The notes below the pieces were generated by a model, which was not told the origin of the DNA, ran no database searches, and saw nothing but the letters and a program-made list of their open reading frames with translations. 37,402 nt of DNA from Actinomycetales bacterium UBA1416 (GTDB taxonomy: Bacteria > Actinomycetota > Actinomycetes > Actinomycetales > Actinomycetaceae). Below, piece by piece: positions 22,136-30,337 of this stretch; the stretch's first letter is position 1, and each line of letters begins with the position of its first letter. The stretch lies in assembly GCA_002304945.1 (NCBI GenBank), contig DBPQ01000039.1, positions 30,800 to 68,201 of the forward strand, written 5' to 3'. A program made the position numbers and the translations under genes.

Positions 22136-24097
22136 TCAGAGAGTAGTGGCTCGCAGGTTCCGGAGGGACTGAGTCGCGACCACGTGTTGAGTGGTCGGCC
22201 AGAACGGCGGCAGCGACCGGAGGAGGAAGGGCCCGTAGGACGCGCTCGCGATCCGCGAGTCGAGGATCGCGACCACCCCGCGGTCCGACGACGTCCGGAT
22301 CAGCCGGCCCGCACCCTGCGCGAGGAGGAGCGCGGCGTGCGTGACCGAGACCTGCAGGAAGCCGTTCTCACCGCGGCCCTGCGCGACCTCGGCGCGCGCC
22401 GATGCGATGGGGTCGTCCGGGCGGGGGAAGGGGATCCTGTCAATGGCGACGAGGCGCAGGGTGGAGCCCGGGACGTCGACACCCTGCCACAGGGAGAGGG
22501 TCCCCACGAGGGAGGCCGCCGGATCCGCAGCGAAACGTGCCACCAGCCCGGGCACCGGTTCCTCGCCCTGGCACAGCACCGGGGTGGAGAGCCGTCCGCG
22601 CAGGTACTCCGCCGCCCGCTGGGCGCCGCGCATCGATGAGAACAGGCCGAGGGCCCCTCCGCCGGCGGCCTCGACGAGGTCGCCGAGCTCCTCCAGGGCC
22701 CGGGGCGAGATCCCGTCCCTGCCCGGGCGGGGCAGGTGGGCGGCCACGTAGAGGATCCCCTGGGCTCCGAAGTCGAACGGGGAGCCGAAGTCCTCGGCCT
22801 GCCACTCGGCGAGCCCCAGCGCGTGTGCCGTCGGCTCGAAGCTGCCACCCAGCGCCAGGGTGGCGGAGGTGGCCACGGCGGCCCTCCCCTCCAGCAGGTG
22901 CTCGGCAATCGCGCGGTCCACCTCGAGGGGTGCGAGGAGGAGGCGGGGCGGGTGCGAGCCATCCCATCCACGGGTCACCCACGCGACGTCCCTCCTGCTC
23001 GCGAGCGAGTCCGACAGCAGCCGGTCGCACACCTCGGTGAGCAGGACGAGCTGGGATTTCAGGACAGCCCGTCCGCCGGCGTCCTCGGCGTCCGCCGCGC
23101 GCCCCCCGAGCACGGTGAGCGCCTCCCTGGCCGAGGACCGCAGGAGGACCGTCGCGTCGCCGAGTCCGGGCGGCAGGGAGACGACCCTGCCGTCCGGGAC
23201 GTCGTCGAAGGCGCTTCGGAGGGCGAGGGCGGCACGCTGCAGTCCCTCGACGGCGCTCCGGGCGTGGCGTCCGGCACCTCGGGCGCTGCGTTCGACGATG
23301 CCCGCCGAGAGCTCCACCGTCGCGGCGGAGGTGACCCGGGAGACGAGGTCGTGGGCCTCGTCCACGACGAGGACGTCGTGCTCGGGCAGCACCCCGGGCG
23401 ACCCGGAGGCGGCGATGCCGAGCATCGCGTGGTTGGTCACGACGAGGTCCGCCTCGCGGGCGCGGGCGCGTGCCAGCTCCGCGAAGCACTCCTCCCGGAC
23501 CGGGCACGCGGCGCCGAGGCACTCGAGGCGGGAGACGGACACCTGGCGCCAGGCCCGGTCCCCCACGCCCGGGACCATGTCGTCCCGGTCGCCGGTCCCC
23601 GTCTCCTCCGCCCACGCCCGCACCTGGAGCACCTGCTGCCCGAGGCTGCTGCGGGCGACGTCGTCGCGCGCGCTCGACACGTCGAGCGCGAACAGGGCCG
23701 GCTCGTCCTCCTCGGGATAGCCCCCTGCGAGCTTGTGCCGGCACACGTAGTTGTGCCAGCCCTTGAGCGGCGCCACCGCGGGACGCACCCCGTGGAGCTG
23801 CTCGATCACCTCCGCGACGAGTGGGGCGTCCTTCTCGACGACCTGGCGCTGGAGGGCCAGGGTGGCCGTCGAGACCACGGCCCGGCGCCCGTGCAGCGCG
23901 GCGTCGGTGAGGCACGCGGCCAGGTAGGCGAGGGACTTGCCCGTGCCGGTGCCCGCCTGGGCGAGCAGGACGCCCTCGCCGGCGATCGCGGCCGCGACGG
24001 CAGCGGTCATGCGGTGCTGGCCCTCCCGGCGGCTGCCCCCCATCGCGGCGACGGCGGCGTCCAGCACCCGGAGCGCGGCGTCGTCGTCAGCGGGCAC
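22136..24097 (-). CDS. DinG/YoaA-type iron-sulfur ATP-dependent DNA helicase
   Basis: XPD-like SF2 helicase of 653 residues. Motif I is AQAGTGTGKSLAYL (Walker A 48-55), motif Ia VVSTATLALQRQV, the iron-sulfur cluster cysteines are Cys119, Cys193, Cys198 and Cys204 (NYVCRHKLAG and CLGAACPVREECF), the DEAH box is VVDEAHD (246-249), and the second motor domain ends with SLWQGVDVPGSTLRLVAIDRIPFPRPDDP and LLAQGAGRLIRTSSDRGVVAILDSR. The family resolves R-loops and damaged structures. The GTG start at 24097 overlaps the hflX end by 11 bases, with GGAG 8 nt upstream. I see no SOS box in front of it. Proofreading-exonuclease fusions known in Firmicutes DinG are absent. Confidence 0.93.
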   Translation of the reverse strand: MPADDDAALRVLDAAVAAMGGSRREGQHRMTAAVAAAIAGEGVLLAQAGTGTGKSLAYLAACLTDAALHGRRAVVSTATLALQRQVVEKDAPLVAEVIEQLHGVRPAVAPLKGWHNYVCRHKLAGGYPEEDEPALFALDVSSARDDVARSSLGQQVLQVRAWAEETGTGDRDDMVPGVGDRAWRQVSVSRLECLGAACPVREECFAELARARAREADLVVTNHAMLGIAASGSPGVLPEHDVLVVDEAHDLVSRVTSAATVELSAGIVERSARGAGRHARSAVEGLQRAALALRSAFDDVPDGRVVSLPPGLGDATVLLRSSAREALTVLGGRAADAEDAGGRAVLKSQLVLLTEVCDRLLSDSLASRRDVAWVTRGWDGSHPPRLLLAPLEVDRAIAEHLLEGRAAVATSATLALGGSFEPTAHALGLAEWQAEDFGSPFDFGAQGILYVAAHLPRPGRDGISPRALEELGDLVEAAGGGALGLFSSMRGAQRAAEYLRGRLSTPVLCQGEEPVPGLVARFAADPAASLVGTLSLWQGVDVPGSTLRLVAIDRIPFPRPDDPIASARAEVAQGRGENGFLQVSVTHAALLLAQGAGRLIRTSSDRGVVAILDSRIASASYGPFLLRSLPPFWPTTQHVVATQSLRNLRATTL

Positions 24098-25520
24098 TCG
24101 CGAGCTCCGCAGCGAGCTCGGCGTCGGCGCGCCCGCGGAGGTGGGTGCCCTCCGGGAGATGCTCCTCGAGGTCGATCTCGCCGGTGGTGTGCATGCGGGC
24201 CACGAGGTCGCCCCGCGCGTAGGGGACGACGACGTCGACCTCGACGGCGGGCTGCGGCAGCAGGCCGGCGATCGCGTCCTCGAGCTCGGGAATGCCGGCC
24301 CCGGTGTGAGCGGAGACGGCCACGGCGTCCGGGTGGGCGTGCCGGAGCCGCACCAGCGCCTCGACCGGAGCGATGTCCGACTTGTTGAGGACGATCAGCT
24401 CCGGGATGTCGCCGGTGCCGGGGATGTCCCGCAGCACCGTCCGAACGGCCTCGATCTGCCCCTCCGGATCCGGGTGCGCCGCGTCGACGACGTGCACGAT
24501 CACGTCGGCCTCGCCCACCTCCTCCAGTGTGGAGCGGAAGGCCTCGACGAGCTCGTGGGGCAGGTTGCGGACGAAGCCGACGGTGTCCGCGAGCGTGTAC
24601 TCCCGTCCGTCCGGCGTCCGGGACCGTCGGACGGTGGGATCGAGGGTGGCGAACAGGGCGTTCTGCACCATGGCGTCCGAACCGGTGAGCCGGTTGAGGA
24701 GGGAGGACTTCCCGGCGTTGGTGTACCCCACGATCGCCGCCGCCGGGACCGCGTTGCGGTGCCGGGAGGACCGCTTGGTCTCCCGAGTGGGGGCCATCTC
24801 GCGGATCTGGCGGCGCAGGCGGGCCATCCGCGTGCGGATGCGCCGACGGTCCAGCTCGATCTTCGTCTCACCGGGCCCCCGCGATCCGATGCCCTCACCA
24901 CCGGCGACGCGCCCGCCCGCCTGGCGTGACATCGACTCGCCCCAGCCGCGGAGCCGCGGCAACAGGTACTCGAGCTGGGCGAGCTCCACCTGTGCCTTCC
25001 CCTCCCGGGACTTGGCGTGCTGCGCGAAGATGTCGAGGATGACCGCCGTCCGGTCCACCACCTTCACCTTGACGACGTCCTCCAGCGCACGGCGTTGGGA
25101 CGGCGCCAGGTCCGCGTCCACCACCACCGTGTCCGCGCCGAGCGCGGCCACGAGATCGGCGAGTTCGCGGGCCTTGCCGCTGCCGAGGAAGGTGGACGGA
25201 TCGGGTGTGTCCCTGCGCTGGAGGATGCCGTCGAGCACCTCCGAGCCCGCGGTCTCCGCCAGCGCGGCGAGCTCGCGGAGCGAGTTCTCCGCCTTCTCGG
25301 TGCTGCCGGAGTGGACGCCGACGAGGACGACGCGCTCTAGGCGCAGCCGCCGGTACTCGACCTCGGTGACGTCCTCCAGCTCGGTGGAGAGGCCCACCCG
25401 CCGCAGGGCGGCTCGTTCCTCGACGTCGAGCTGGTCGGCGTCGCGGCCGCCGGGCTGGATCGCTGTGCCCGCACGGGACAGGATGCGTGCGACGACGTCG
25501 TCGGCCTGGTTGTCTGGCAT
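24087..25520 (-). CDS. hflX: HflX, ribosome-associated GTPase
   Basis: Ribosome-splitting and rescue GTPase of 477 residues. The N-terminal HflX domain (about 60-175) carries GSGKARELADLV and NPPAQRRALE-like DLAPSQRRALEDVVKVKVVDRTAVILDIFAQHA; the linker has GGEGIGSRGPGETKIELDRRRI, the family hallmark (207-228). G motifs: GYTNAGKS (265-272), the switch region ATLDPT, DTVGFV (312-317) and NKSD (379-382). The ATG at 25520 has AGAGGA 6 nt upstream. The gene leads a probable hflX-dinG-ldh unit. In other actinobacteria hflX affects translation recovery under stress and macrolide tolerance; no such role is shown by the sequence here. Confidence 0.96.
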   Translation of the reverse strand: MPDNQADDVVARILSRAGTAIQPGGRDADQLDVEERAALRRVGLSTELEDVTEVEYRRLRLERVVLVGVHSGSTEKAENSLRELAALAETAGSEVLDGILQRRDTPDPSTFLGSGKARELADLVAALGADTVVVDADLAPSQRRALEDVVKVKVVDRTAVILDIFAQHAKSREGKAQVELAQLEYLLPRLRGWGESMSRQAGGRVAGGEGIGSRGPGETKIELDRRRIRTRMARLRRQIREMAPTRETKRSSRHRNAVPAAAIVGYTNAGKSSLLNRLTGSDAMVQNALFATLDPTVRRSRTPDGREYTLADTVGFVRNLPHELVEAFRSTLEEVGEADVIVHVVDAAHPDPEGQIEAVRTVLRDIPGTGDIPELIVLNKSDIAPVEALVRLRHAHPDAVAVSAHTGAGIPELEDAIAGLLPQPAVEVDVVVPYARGDLVARMHTTGEIDLEEHLPEGTHLRGRADAELAAELASAR

Positions 25521-25605
25521 GGGTTCCTCTCGTGGATCTCCCCCAGAATCTCACGCCCCGGGGCAGGGTCTCCACTCCATTTCCACGGCCTGGGGACGGC
25601 GGCCG

Positions 25606-25611
25606 TAGGCT
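25606..25611 (+). promoter_or_regulatory. -10 element of the RsmC-like gene, leaderless type
   Basis: TAGGCT (25606-25611) ends 7 nt before the GTG at 25619 and there is no Shine-Dalgarno site, which indicates a leaderless transcript. No convincing -35 is seen. The 98-bp divergent gap to hflX shows no equally clear leftward promoter. Confidence 0.5.
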
Positions 25612-25618
25612 GGGGGCC

Positions 25619-26224
25619 GTGACGGACCACTACTTCACCGCGGAGCCCGCGTCGCCCTCCGAGCGCCGCGAGATCGCCGTCACCCTCGCCGGCCGCCGCG
25701 TGCAGGTGGTGACCGCGCCGGGCGTCTTCAGTGCGGACCGGCTCGATCCCGGCACGGCGGTGCTCCTCGAGCATGCCGCGGATCCCCCGGATTCCGGCTT
25801 GTTCGTCGACGTCGGGTGCGGGTGGGGCGCCATCGCGCTCACGCTCGCGCTCCGCTCACCCGCCGCGCAGGTGGTCGCCGTCGACGTGAACCGGCGGGCG
25901 CTCGACCTGACGCGACGGAACGCCGCGCGCCTCGGCGTCGACGTCGTCACCACCACCCCCGAGGAGGCGCCGGCCGTGCTCGGCGACCGGCCGGTGGACC
26001 TCATCTGGTCGAACCCCCCGATCCGCGTCGGCAAGCAGGAGCTGCACGCCCTGCTGCGCGCGTGGCTGGGGAGGCTCGCACCCTCCGGACGCGCCGAGCT
26101 CGTCGTCGCACGCAACCTCGGGGCGGACTCGCTGCAGCGGTGGATCGCCACCGAGCTGATGCCGTGCGAGCGCACCGCCTCGTCGCGGGGCTTCAGGGTG
26201 CTTCGGGCGCATCCAGGGGAGTGA
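25619..26224 (+). CDS. RsmC-like class I SAM-dependent methyltransferase
   Basis: Methyltransferase of 201 residues resembling the catalytic half of RsmC/RlmG (guanine-N2 rRNA methyltransferases). The N-terminus DHYFTAEPASPSERREIAV and VVTAPGVFSADRLDPGTAVLLE are typical (the HYF and GVFS elements), then VDVGCGWGAIALTLA (SAM motif I), VVAVDVNRRALDLTRRNAARLGV, and the catalytic NPP motif in WSNPPIRVGKQELHALL. The GTG at 25619 is selected from the N-terminal motif and the leaderless -10. The last 32 bp overlap the 3' end of the convergent dapF gene. RNA target is inferred from the NPP motif only. Confidence 0.88.
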   Translation: MTDHYFTAEPASPSERREIAVTLAGRRVQVVTAPGVFSADRLDPGTAVLLEHAADPPDSGLFVDVGCGWGAIALTLALRSPAAQVVAVDVNRRALDLTRRNAARLGVDVVTTTPEEAPAVLGDRPVDLIWSNPPIRVGKQELHALLRAWLGRLAPSGRAELVVARNLGADSLQRWIATELMPCERTASSRGFRVLRAHPGE

Positions 26225-27065
26225 CCTCGGCGACGAGGACGGCCGGCCCGGTCAGCAGGACCCGCTGTCCGTCCACCCGCACGCGGAGGGTTCCCCCCGG
26301 CACCTGCACGTCCCACTCGTCCGGCGCGCCCGCCCCGGCCCACTCCCGCACGGCGACCGCGGCCGCGCAGCACCCCGTGCCGCACGACCTGGTCTCGCCG
26401 ACGCCCCGCTCGAGCACGCGCATCCGCACCACGCCGCGGCCCTCATCATTCTCCCCGAGGGGGACGACGACCTCGAGGTTGGTCCCCTCCGCGGGTTCGG
26501 GGTCGTAGTGCGCGCCCTCCAGAACGAGGGAGTCGAGCGCCTCGAGGGAGTCGAGCGCGACCACCGTGTGTGGGTTCGGCATCGCCACGCGAAGCCCGGG
26601 CCGCTGCGCGAGGCCGGGGAGGCCGACGGCGACGTCGAAACCGCGCAGCGCGGCCTCGGTGCCCCCGGGCAGCGAGAAGTCCCCCATGTCGACCGTGTAC
26701 TGGTCCCCCGTGACCCACACCCGCCGGTCGCCGCCGCGGGTCGCGATGTCCACCGCGTCCCCGTCCGCGAGCGCGAGGAAACCCCGGTGCCGGAGGAAGG
26801 CCACGAGGACGCGGATGCCGTTGCCGCACATCTCCGCCGGCGACCCGTCCGCGTTGCGGTAGTCCATGAACCACTCGGCATCCGTCGGGTAGCCGGCGAG
26901 ACGGGCGGGCGCGGCCACGATGAAGCCGTCCGCCCCGAGGCCGCGCTGCCGGTCACACCAGTGCGCCACGGTGGCGGCGTCGACGGAGACCTCGCCGGCA
27001 GGATCGGCCACGAGGAGGAAGTCGTTCTCGGTGCCGTGGCCCTTGACCATGCTCAGCGCTGCCAT
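26193..27065 (-). CDS. dapF: Diaminopimelate epimerase
   Basis: Cofactor-independent epimerase of 290 residues turning LL- into meso-diaminopimelate, for lysine and, in some actinobacteria, peptidoglycan. The N-terminus has VKGHGTENDFLLV, and the two catalytic cysteines are Cys80 (AEMCGNGIRV) and Cys228 (RSCGTGCCAAA). The ATG at 27065 has TATGCT 6 nt upstream (leaderless); GGAGG lies too close to be a ribosome site. The next ATG at 27050 also fits the domain start and cannot be excluded. Its 5' end overlaps the miaA 3' end by 13 bases and its 3' end overlaps the RsmC-like gene by 32 bases. Given the defective MurE-like protein, whether meso-DAP enters the wall here is open. Confidence 0.95.
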   Translation of the reverse strand: MAALSMVKGHGTENDFLLVADPAGEVSVDAATVAHWCDRQRGLGADGFIVAAPARLAGYPTDAEWFMDYRNADGSPAEMCGNGIRVLVAFLRHRGFLALADGDAVDIATRGGDRRVWVTGDQYTVDMGDFSLPGGTEAALRGFDVAVGLPGLAQRPGLRVAMPNPHTVVALDSLEALDSLVLEGAHYDPEPAEGTNLEVVVPLGENDEGRGVVRMRVLERGVGETRSCGTGCCAAAVAVREWAGAGAPDEWDVQVPGGTLRVRVDGQRVLLTGPAVLVAEVTPLDAPEAP

Positions 27066-27958
27066 TCCTCCAGCATAGGGAGCACCGCGGGAAGGAGGGA
27101 ATCTGGGTCCGACGCGTCGAGCCACCGGAGGCGCGCGTCACGCCGGAACCACTTGACCTGGCGGCGCGCGAGCTGCCGGGTGGCCAGCGCGATGTCCTCG
27201 ACCGTCTCGTCGTGGGTGCGGAGCCCGGCCAGGTGCGCCAGCGCCTGGGCGTAGCCGGTCGCACGGGCGGCCGTACGCGAGAGGGGGCCGAGGGCGGCGG
27301 CCTCGTCGAGCAGCCCATCGGCCATCATCCGGCGGGCCCTCGCCGCGATGCGCCGGTCGAGGACCGGCCACTCCGCCCGCAGCCCGAGGCGGACGTCGGG
27401 CCAGTGCGGGTCCCCCGACGGCAGCGAAGCGGCGAAGGGCCGGCCCGTGACCGTCACCACCTCGAGCGCCCGCACCACCCGGCGGGTGTTCCGCGGGTCG
27501 ATCGCGCCCGCGGCCGCCGGGTCAAGCGTCGCGAGTGCGGCATGCAGCGCGGTGGGGCCGGTACGGGCGAGCCTCGCCTCGATCTCCGCTCGCACCTGCG
27601 GGTCCCGGCCCGGGAGATCGAGCTCCTCGAGCAGGGCCCGCACGTACAGCCCGGAGCCGCCGACGACGATCGCCCATCGGCCCGCCGACCGGATCGCCTC
27701 GACGTCGGCGCGCGCATGACGCTGGTAGGCGGCGACGGAGGCCTCCTGCGACGGCTCCAGCACGTCGAGCTGATGGTGGGGAATCCCGCGCCGCTGCGCG
27801 ACCGTCAGCTTCGCGGTGCCGACGTCCATCCCCCGGTAGAGCTGCATCGAGTCGGCGTTCACCACCTCGGCGTCCCCCAGCGCCTCGGCGAGCGCGAGGG
27901 CGAGCGCGGACTTCCCGGTCGCGGTCGGCCCGACCACCGCGATCACCGGTCGTAGCAT
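27053..27958 (-). CDS. miaA: MiaA, tRNA dimethylallyltransferase
   Basis: Transfers the dimethylallyl group to A37 of tRNAs reading UNN codons; 301 residues. The P-loop is GPTATGKSALA (10-20), followed by NADSMQLYRGMDVGTAKL (the prenyl-diphosphate/Asp motif), GIPHHQLDVLEP, VVGGSGLYVRALLEELD, PRNTRRVVRALEV and RQLARRQVKWFRRD at the C-terminus, the tRNA-contacting part. The ATG at 27958 diverges from the YbjN gene with only 6 bp between start codons; GACCAT on the minus strand (27970-27965) at 6 nt from the start is a weak leaderless -10. MiaB, which methylthiolates the product, is encoded nearby at 28815-30296. Confidence 0.97.
   Translation of the reverse strand: MLRPVIAVVGPTATGKSALALALAEALGDAEVVNADSMQLYRGMDVGTAKLTVAQRRGIPHHQLDVLEPSQEASVAAYQRHARADVEAIRSAGRWAIVVGGSGLYVRALLEELDLPGRDPQVRAEIEARLARTGPTALHAALATLDPAAAGAIDPRNTRRVVRALEVVTVTGRPFAASLPSGDPHWPDVRLGLRAEWPVLDRRIAARARRMMADGLLDEAAALGPLSRTAARATGYAQALAHLAGLRTHDETVEDIALATRQLARRQVKWFRRDARLRWLDASDPDSLLPAVLPMLEEWQR
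27072..27077 (-). promoter_or_regulatory. -10 element of dapF inside miaA
   Basis: Minus-strand TATGCT (27077-27072) lies 6 nt before the dapF ATG, inside the miaA coding sequence, and points to a leaderless internal transcript. No -35 is recognised. Confidence 0.45.
27953..27958 (+). promoter_or_regulatory. -10 element of the YbjN pair, overlapping the miaA start codon
   Basis: TAGCAT (27953-27958) is 6 nt before the ATG at 27965; its CAT is the complement of the miaA ATG. No Shine-Dalgarno site fits in the 6-bp gap, so the gene must be leaderless or start within miaA. Confidence 0.55.
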
Positions 27959-27964
27959 GGTCCC

Positions 27965-28402
27965 ATGGTCCCACAGGAGGTCCTCCCCCTCGACGAGGAG
28001 CGGGTGGCCGCCGCCCTGGGACACCGCGAGCGCTACTCCGACGGTGCGGGACGGTTCCTGCTGCAACGTCCCTTCGGCACGGTGGAGGTGGTGGTCGTCG
28101 GCCCGCCCGCGGCGGCGCTCGTCCTGCGGTGCCGCTGGCCCCGCCGCATCTCGGTGGACCACCAGGCCCACGTCCGCGACGTCGTCGACGCCTTCAACCG
28201 CACCTCCCCCGGGCCGGCGCTGTCCCTCACCGTCACCGACCGCGGCGAGATCGTGGTGCTCGCGCAGTGCGCCCACTGGCTGCCGGCCGGCGTCACGGAG
28301 TCCCAGCTCGCCGGCATCCTGGCACGCGCGTGGGTGGCCCTCCCGGCGGCCCTGGCCACGATGGACCACGCCTTCCCCGATCCCTTCGCCGCCGCCTCAT
28401 GA
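27965..28402 (+). CDS. YbjN-domain protein, first of a pair
   Basis: Protein of 145 residues with the YbjN fold, related to type III secretion chaperones; function in actinobacteria is unknown. Visible features are the conserved domain course VAAALGHRERYSDGAG, VVVVGPPAAALVLRCRWPRRI, HVRDVVDAFNRTSPGPALSLTVTDRGEIVVLAQCAHWLPAGVTESQLAGIL and a final helix with ALATMDHAFP. The middle VDAFNRTSPGP resembles the N-D-W-N position of the neighbour. It starts leaderless opposite miaA and overlaps the next gene by ATGA (28399-28402). No signal peptide. Two consecutive YbjN genes may form a heterodimer, as judged only from the pairing and coupling. Confidence 0.82.
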   Translation: MVPQEVLPLDEERVAAALGHRERYSDGAGRFLLQRPFGTVEVVVVGPPAAALVLRCRWPRRISVDHQAHVRDVVDAFNRTSPGPALSLTVTDRGEIVVLAQCAHWLPAGVTESQLAGILARAWVALPAALATMDHAFPDPFAAAS

Positions 28403-28812
28403 GCGTTCGACCGGACGACGTCGCCCGCGAGCTCACGCTGCAGCGGGTGGCCGTCGCGCTCGCCACCCGGGGGTACGTCACGCGGACCACCGGTGAGCGG
28501 GTCACCGGGAGGTGGGACGGTTTCGCCTTCGAGATCGGCCTCGCGGACGGGACGCTGCTCGTCGAGGGCTCGTGGGGGCACGTGGTGGAGGAGTGGCACC
28601 GGCCCGCCCTGCTCATGGCGACCAACGACTGGAACCGGGACCACCGCTGGCCCACGTGCGTGACCCGCCCGGTCGACGGCGGGGTCACGGTGGTCACCCG
28701 CTACCCGGTGCCGCTCGACGAGGGCCTCTCGGACGAGCAGCTCCTCGCCCACCTCGACTGCGCCCTGACGACAGGGGTCGCCTTCCTGCGCGCGCTGGGC
28801 TCGCCGCCCTGA
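28399..28812 (+). CDS. YbjN-domain protein, second of a pair
   Basis: Protein of 137 residues, YbjN family. After a short N-terminal helix (DDVARELTLQRVAVALATRGY) come strands with GRWDGFAFEIGLADGTLLVEGSW, then LLMATNDWNRDHRWPTCVTRP, the characteristic N-x-W-N-x-x-x-x-W-P motif of the family, VVTRYPVPLDEGLSDEQLLAHLDCALTTGVAFLRAL. The ATG overlaps the stop of the first YbjN gene (ATGA). It converges on miaB with 2 bp between stop codons. Function unknown; the motif is clearer here than in its partner. Confidence 0.87.
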   Translation: MSVRPDDVARELTLQRVAVALATRGYVTRTTGERVTGRWDGFAFEIGLADGTLLVEGSWGHVVEEWHRPALLMATNDWNRDHRWPTCVTRPVDGGVTVVTRYPVPLDEGLSDEQLLAHLDCALTTGVAFLRALGSPP

Positions 28813-28814
28813 CC

Positions 28815-30296
28815 TCAGCGGCGGACCGTCGGCACGCCGAGCGTGACCCTGGTCTCCGGGGCCGGTTCGGCCCGGCGGGCCTCCCACACGTCGCCCGCCC
28901 GCGTCCGGCGCACGGGGAGGTGCCCGGTCCGCAGGGCGGAGTCCGCGACGAGGTGGTGCGGGGCCCCGTGGGTGACGACGGCGCGAACCACGTCACCGGG
29001 ACGCGGTTCGATCCCGGCGGGGAGGGCGACGTGGACGAGCCGGTTGTCGCGGGAGCGTCCACTCACCCGCGCGGTCGCACCGTCCTTGCGTCCCATCCCC
29101 TCCCCGACGACGACCTCCACCTCGCGACCGACCTGCGCCTCGTTCTCCTCCGTGGAGATCCGCTCCTGGAGGGCGACGAGACGCTGGTAACGCTCGGCGA
29201 CGACGTCCGCGGGCACCTGGTCCTCCCGGTCCGCCGCGGGCGTCCCGGGCCGCGGCGAGTACTGGAAGGTGAAGGCGGAGGCGAAGCGGGACGCCTCCAC
29301 GACGTCGAGGGTCGCGCGGAAGTCCTCCTCCGTCTCACCCGGGAATCCGACGATGACGTCCGAGGTGATGGCGGCGTCGGGGATCGCGGTGCGGACGCGC
29401 TCGAGGATGCCGAGGAAGCGCTCCGCGCGGTAGGACCGGCGCATGGCGCGCAGCACGCGGTCTGAACCGGACTGCAGGGGCATGTGGAGGGAGGGCATCA
29501 CGGTGGGGGTCTCGGCCATCGCGGCGATGACGTCGTCGGTGAAGGCCGCGGGGTGGGGGGACGTGAAGCGGATCCGCTCGAGACCCTCGACGGTGCCGCA
29601 GGCCCGCAGGAGGTCGGCGAAGGCGCCCCTGTCCCCGAAGCCGACCCCGTAGGAGTTGACGTTCTGCCCCAGCAGGGTGACCTCGAGCGCCCCCTCGGCG
29701 ACGACGGCGGCCACCTCCGCGAGCACGTCGCCGGGCCGGCGGTCGCGTTCCCGGCCGCGCAGCTGGGGGACGATGCAGAAGGTGCAGGTGTTGTTGCAGC
29801 CCACCGAGATGGAGACCCAGGCCGCGTAGGCGCTCTCCCGGTGGGTGGGGAGCGTGGAGGGGAACACCTTCAGGGACTCCTCGATCTCCACCTGGGCCTC
29901 GGCGTTGTGCCGCGCCCGGTCGAGCAGTGCGGGCAACACGTCGAGGTTGTGGGTGCCGAACACGACGTCCACCCATGGCGCCCGCTCCACGATGCCGGCG
30001 CGCATCTGCTGCGCGAGGCAGCCGCCCACCGCGATCTGCATCCCGGGGCGTTCCCGCTTCACGGCGGCGAGCTGCCCGAGGTTCCCGAAGAGCCGGGTGG
30101 CCGCGTTCTCGCGCACCGAGCAGGTGTTGATGACGACGACGTCGGCACCGCCGTCGCCGGCCTCGGTGGCCCGGCCGAGCGCGTCGGGAACGGCGGCGGC
30201 TGGCAGGTACCCCGCCTCGTCGAGCAGGCCGGCGAGCCGCTCGGAGTCGTGGACGTTCATCTGGCACCCGAGGGTGCGGACATGGTAGGTGCGCAT
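28815..30296 (-). CDS. miaB: MiaB, tRNA-2-methylthio-N6-dimethylallyladenosine synthase
   Basis: Radical SAM methylthiotransferase of 493 residues acting on i6A37 made by MiaA. The N-terminal UPF0004 domain binds one iron-sulfur cluster through Cys11 (TLGCQMN), the Cys of INTCSVRENA and that of VGGCLAQQM; the radical SAM motif is SVGCNNTCTFCIVPQLRGRERDR. Further motifs are LLGQNVNSYG, SPHPAAFTDDVI, LHMPLQSGSDRVLRAMRR and GFPGETEEDF; a C-terminal TRAM domain follows (about 385-450). The tail of about 45 residues after the TRAM domain is basic and variable. TAGGAT lies 9 nt before the ATG. Confidence 0.97.
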   Translation of the reverse strand: MRTYHVRTLGCQMNVHDSERLAGLLDEAGYLPAAAVPDALGRATEAGDGGADVVVINTCSVRENAATRLFGNLGQLAAVKRERPGMQIAVGGCLAQQMRAGIVERAPWVDVVFGTHNLDVLPALLDRARHNAEAQVEIEESLKVFPSTLPTHRESAYAAWVSISVGCNNTCTFCIVPQLRGRERDRRPGDVLAEVAAVVAEGALEVTLLGQNVNSYGVGFGDRGAFADLLRACGTVEGLERIRFTSPHPAAFTDDVIAAMAETPTVMPSLHMPLQSGSDRVLRAMRRSYRAERFLGILERVRTAIPDAAITSDVIVGFPGETEEDFRATLDVVEASRFASAFTFQYSPRPGTPAADREDQVPADVVAERYQRLVALQERISTEENEAQVGREVEVVVGEGMGRKDGATARVSGRSRDNRLVHVALPAGIEPRPGDVVRAVVTHGAPHHLVADSALRTGHLPVRRTRAGDVWEARRAEPAPETRVTLGVPTVRR

Positions 30297-30305
30297 CGCC
30301 CACCC

Positions 30306-30311
30306 ATCCTA
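30306..30311 (-). promoter_or_regulatory. -10 element of miaB
   Basis: Minus-strand TAGGAT (30311-30306) in the 41-bp gap behind fhs lies 9 nt before the miaB ATG. There is room only for a very short leader or none. No -35 is recognised. Confidence 0.4.
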
Positions 30312-30337
30312 GGCGCTCGTGAACGCCTCCCCGCACG

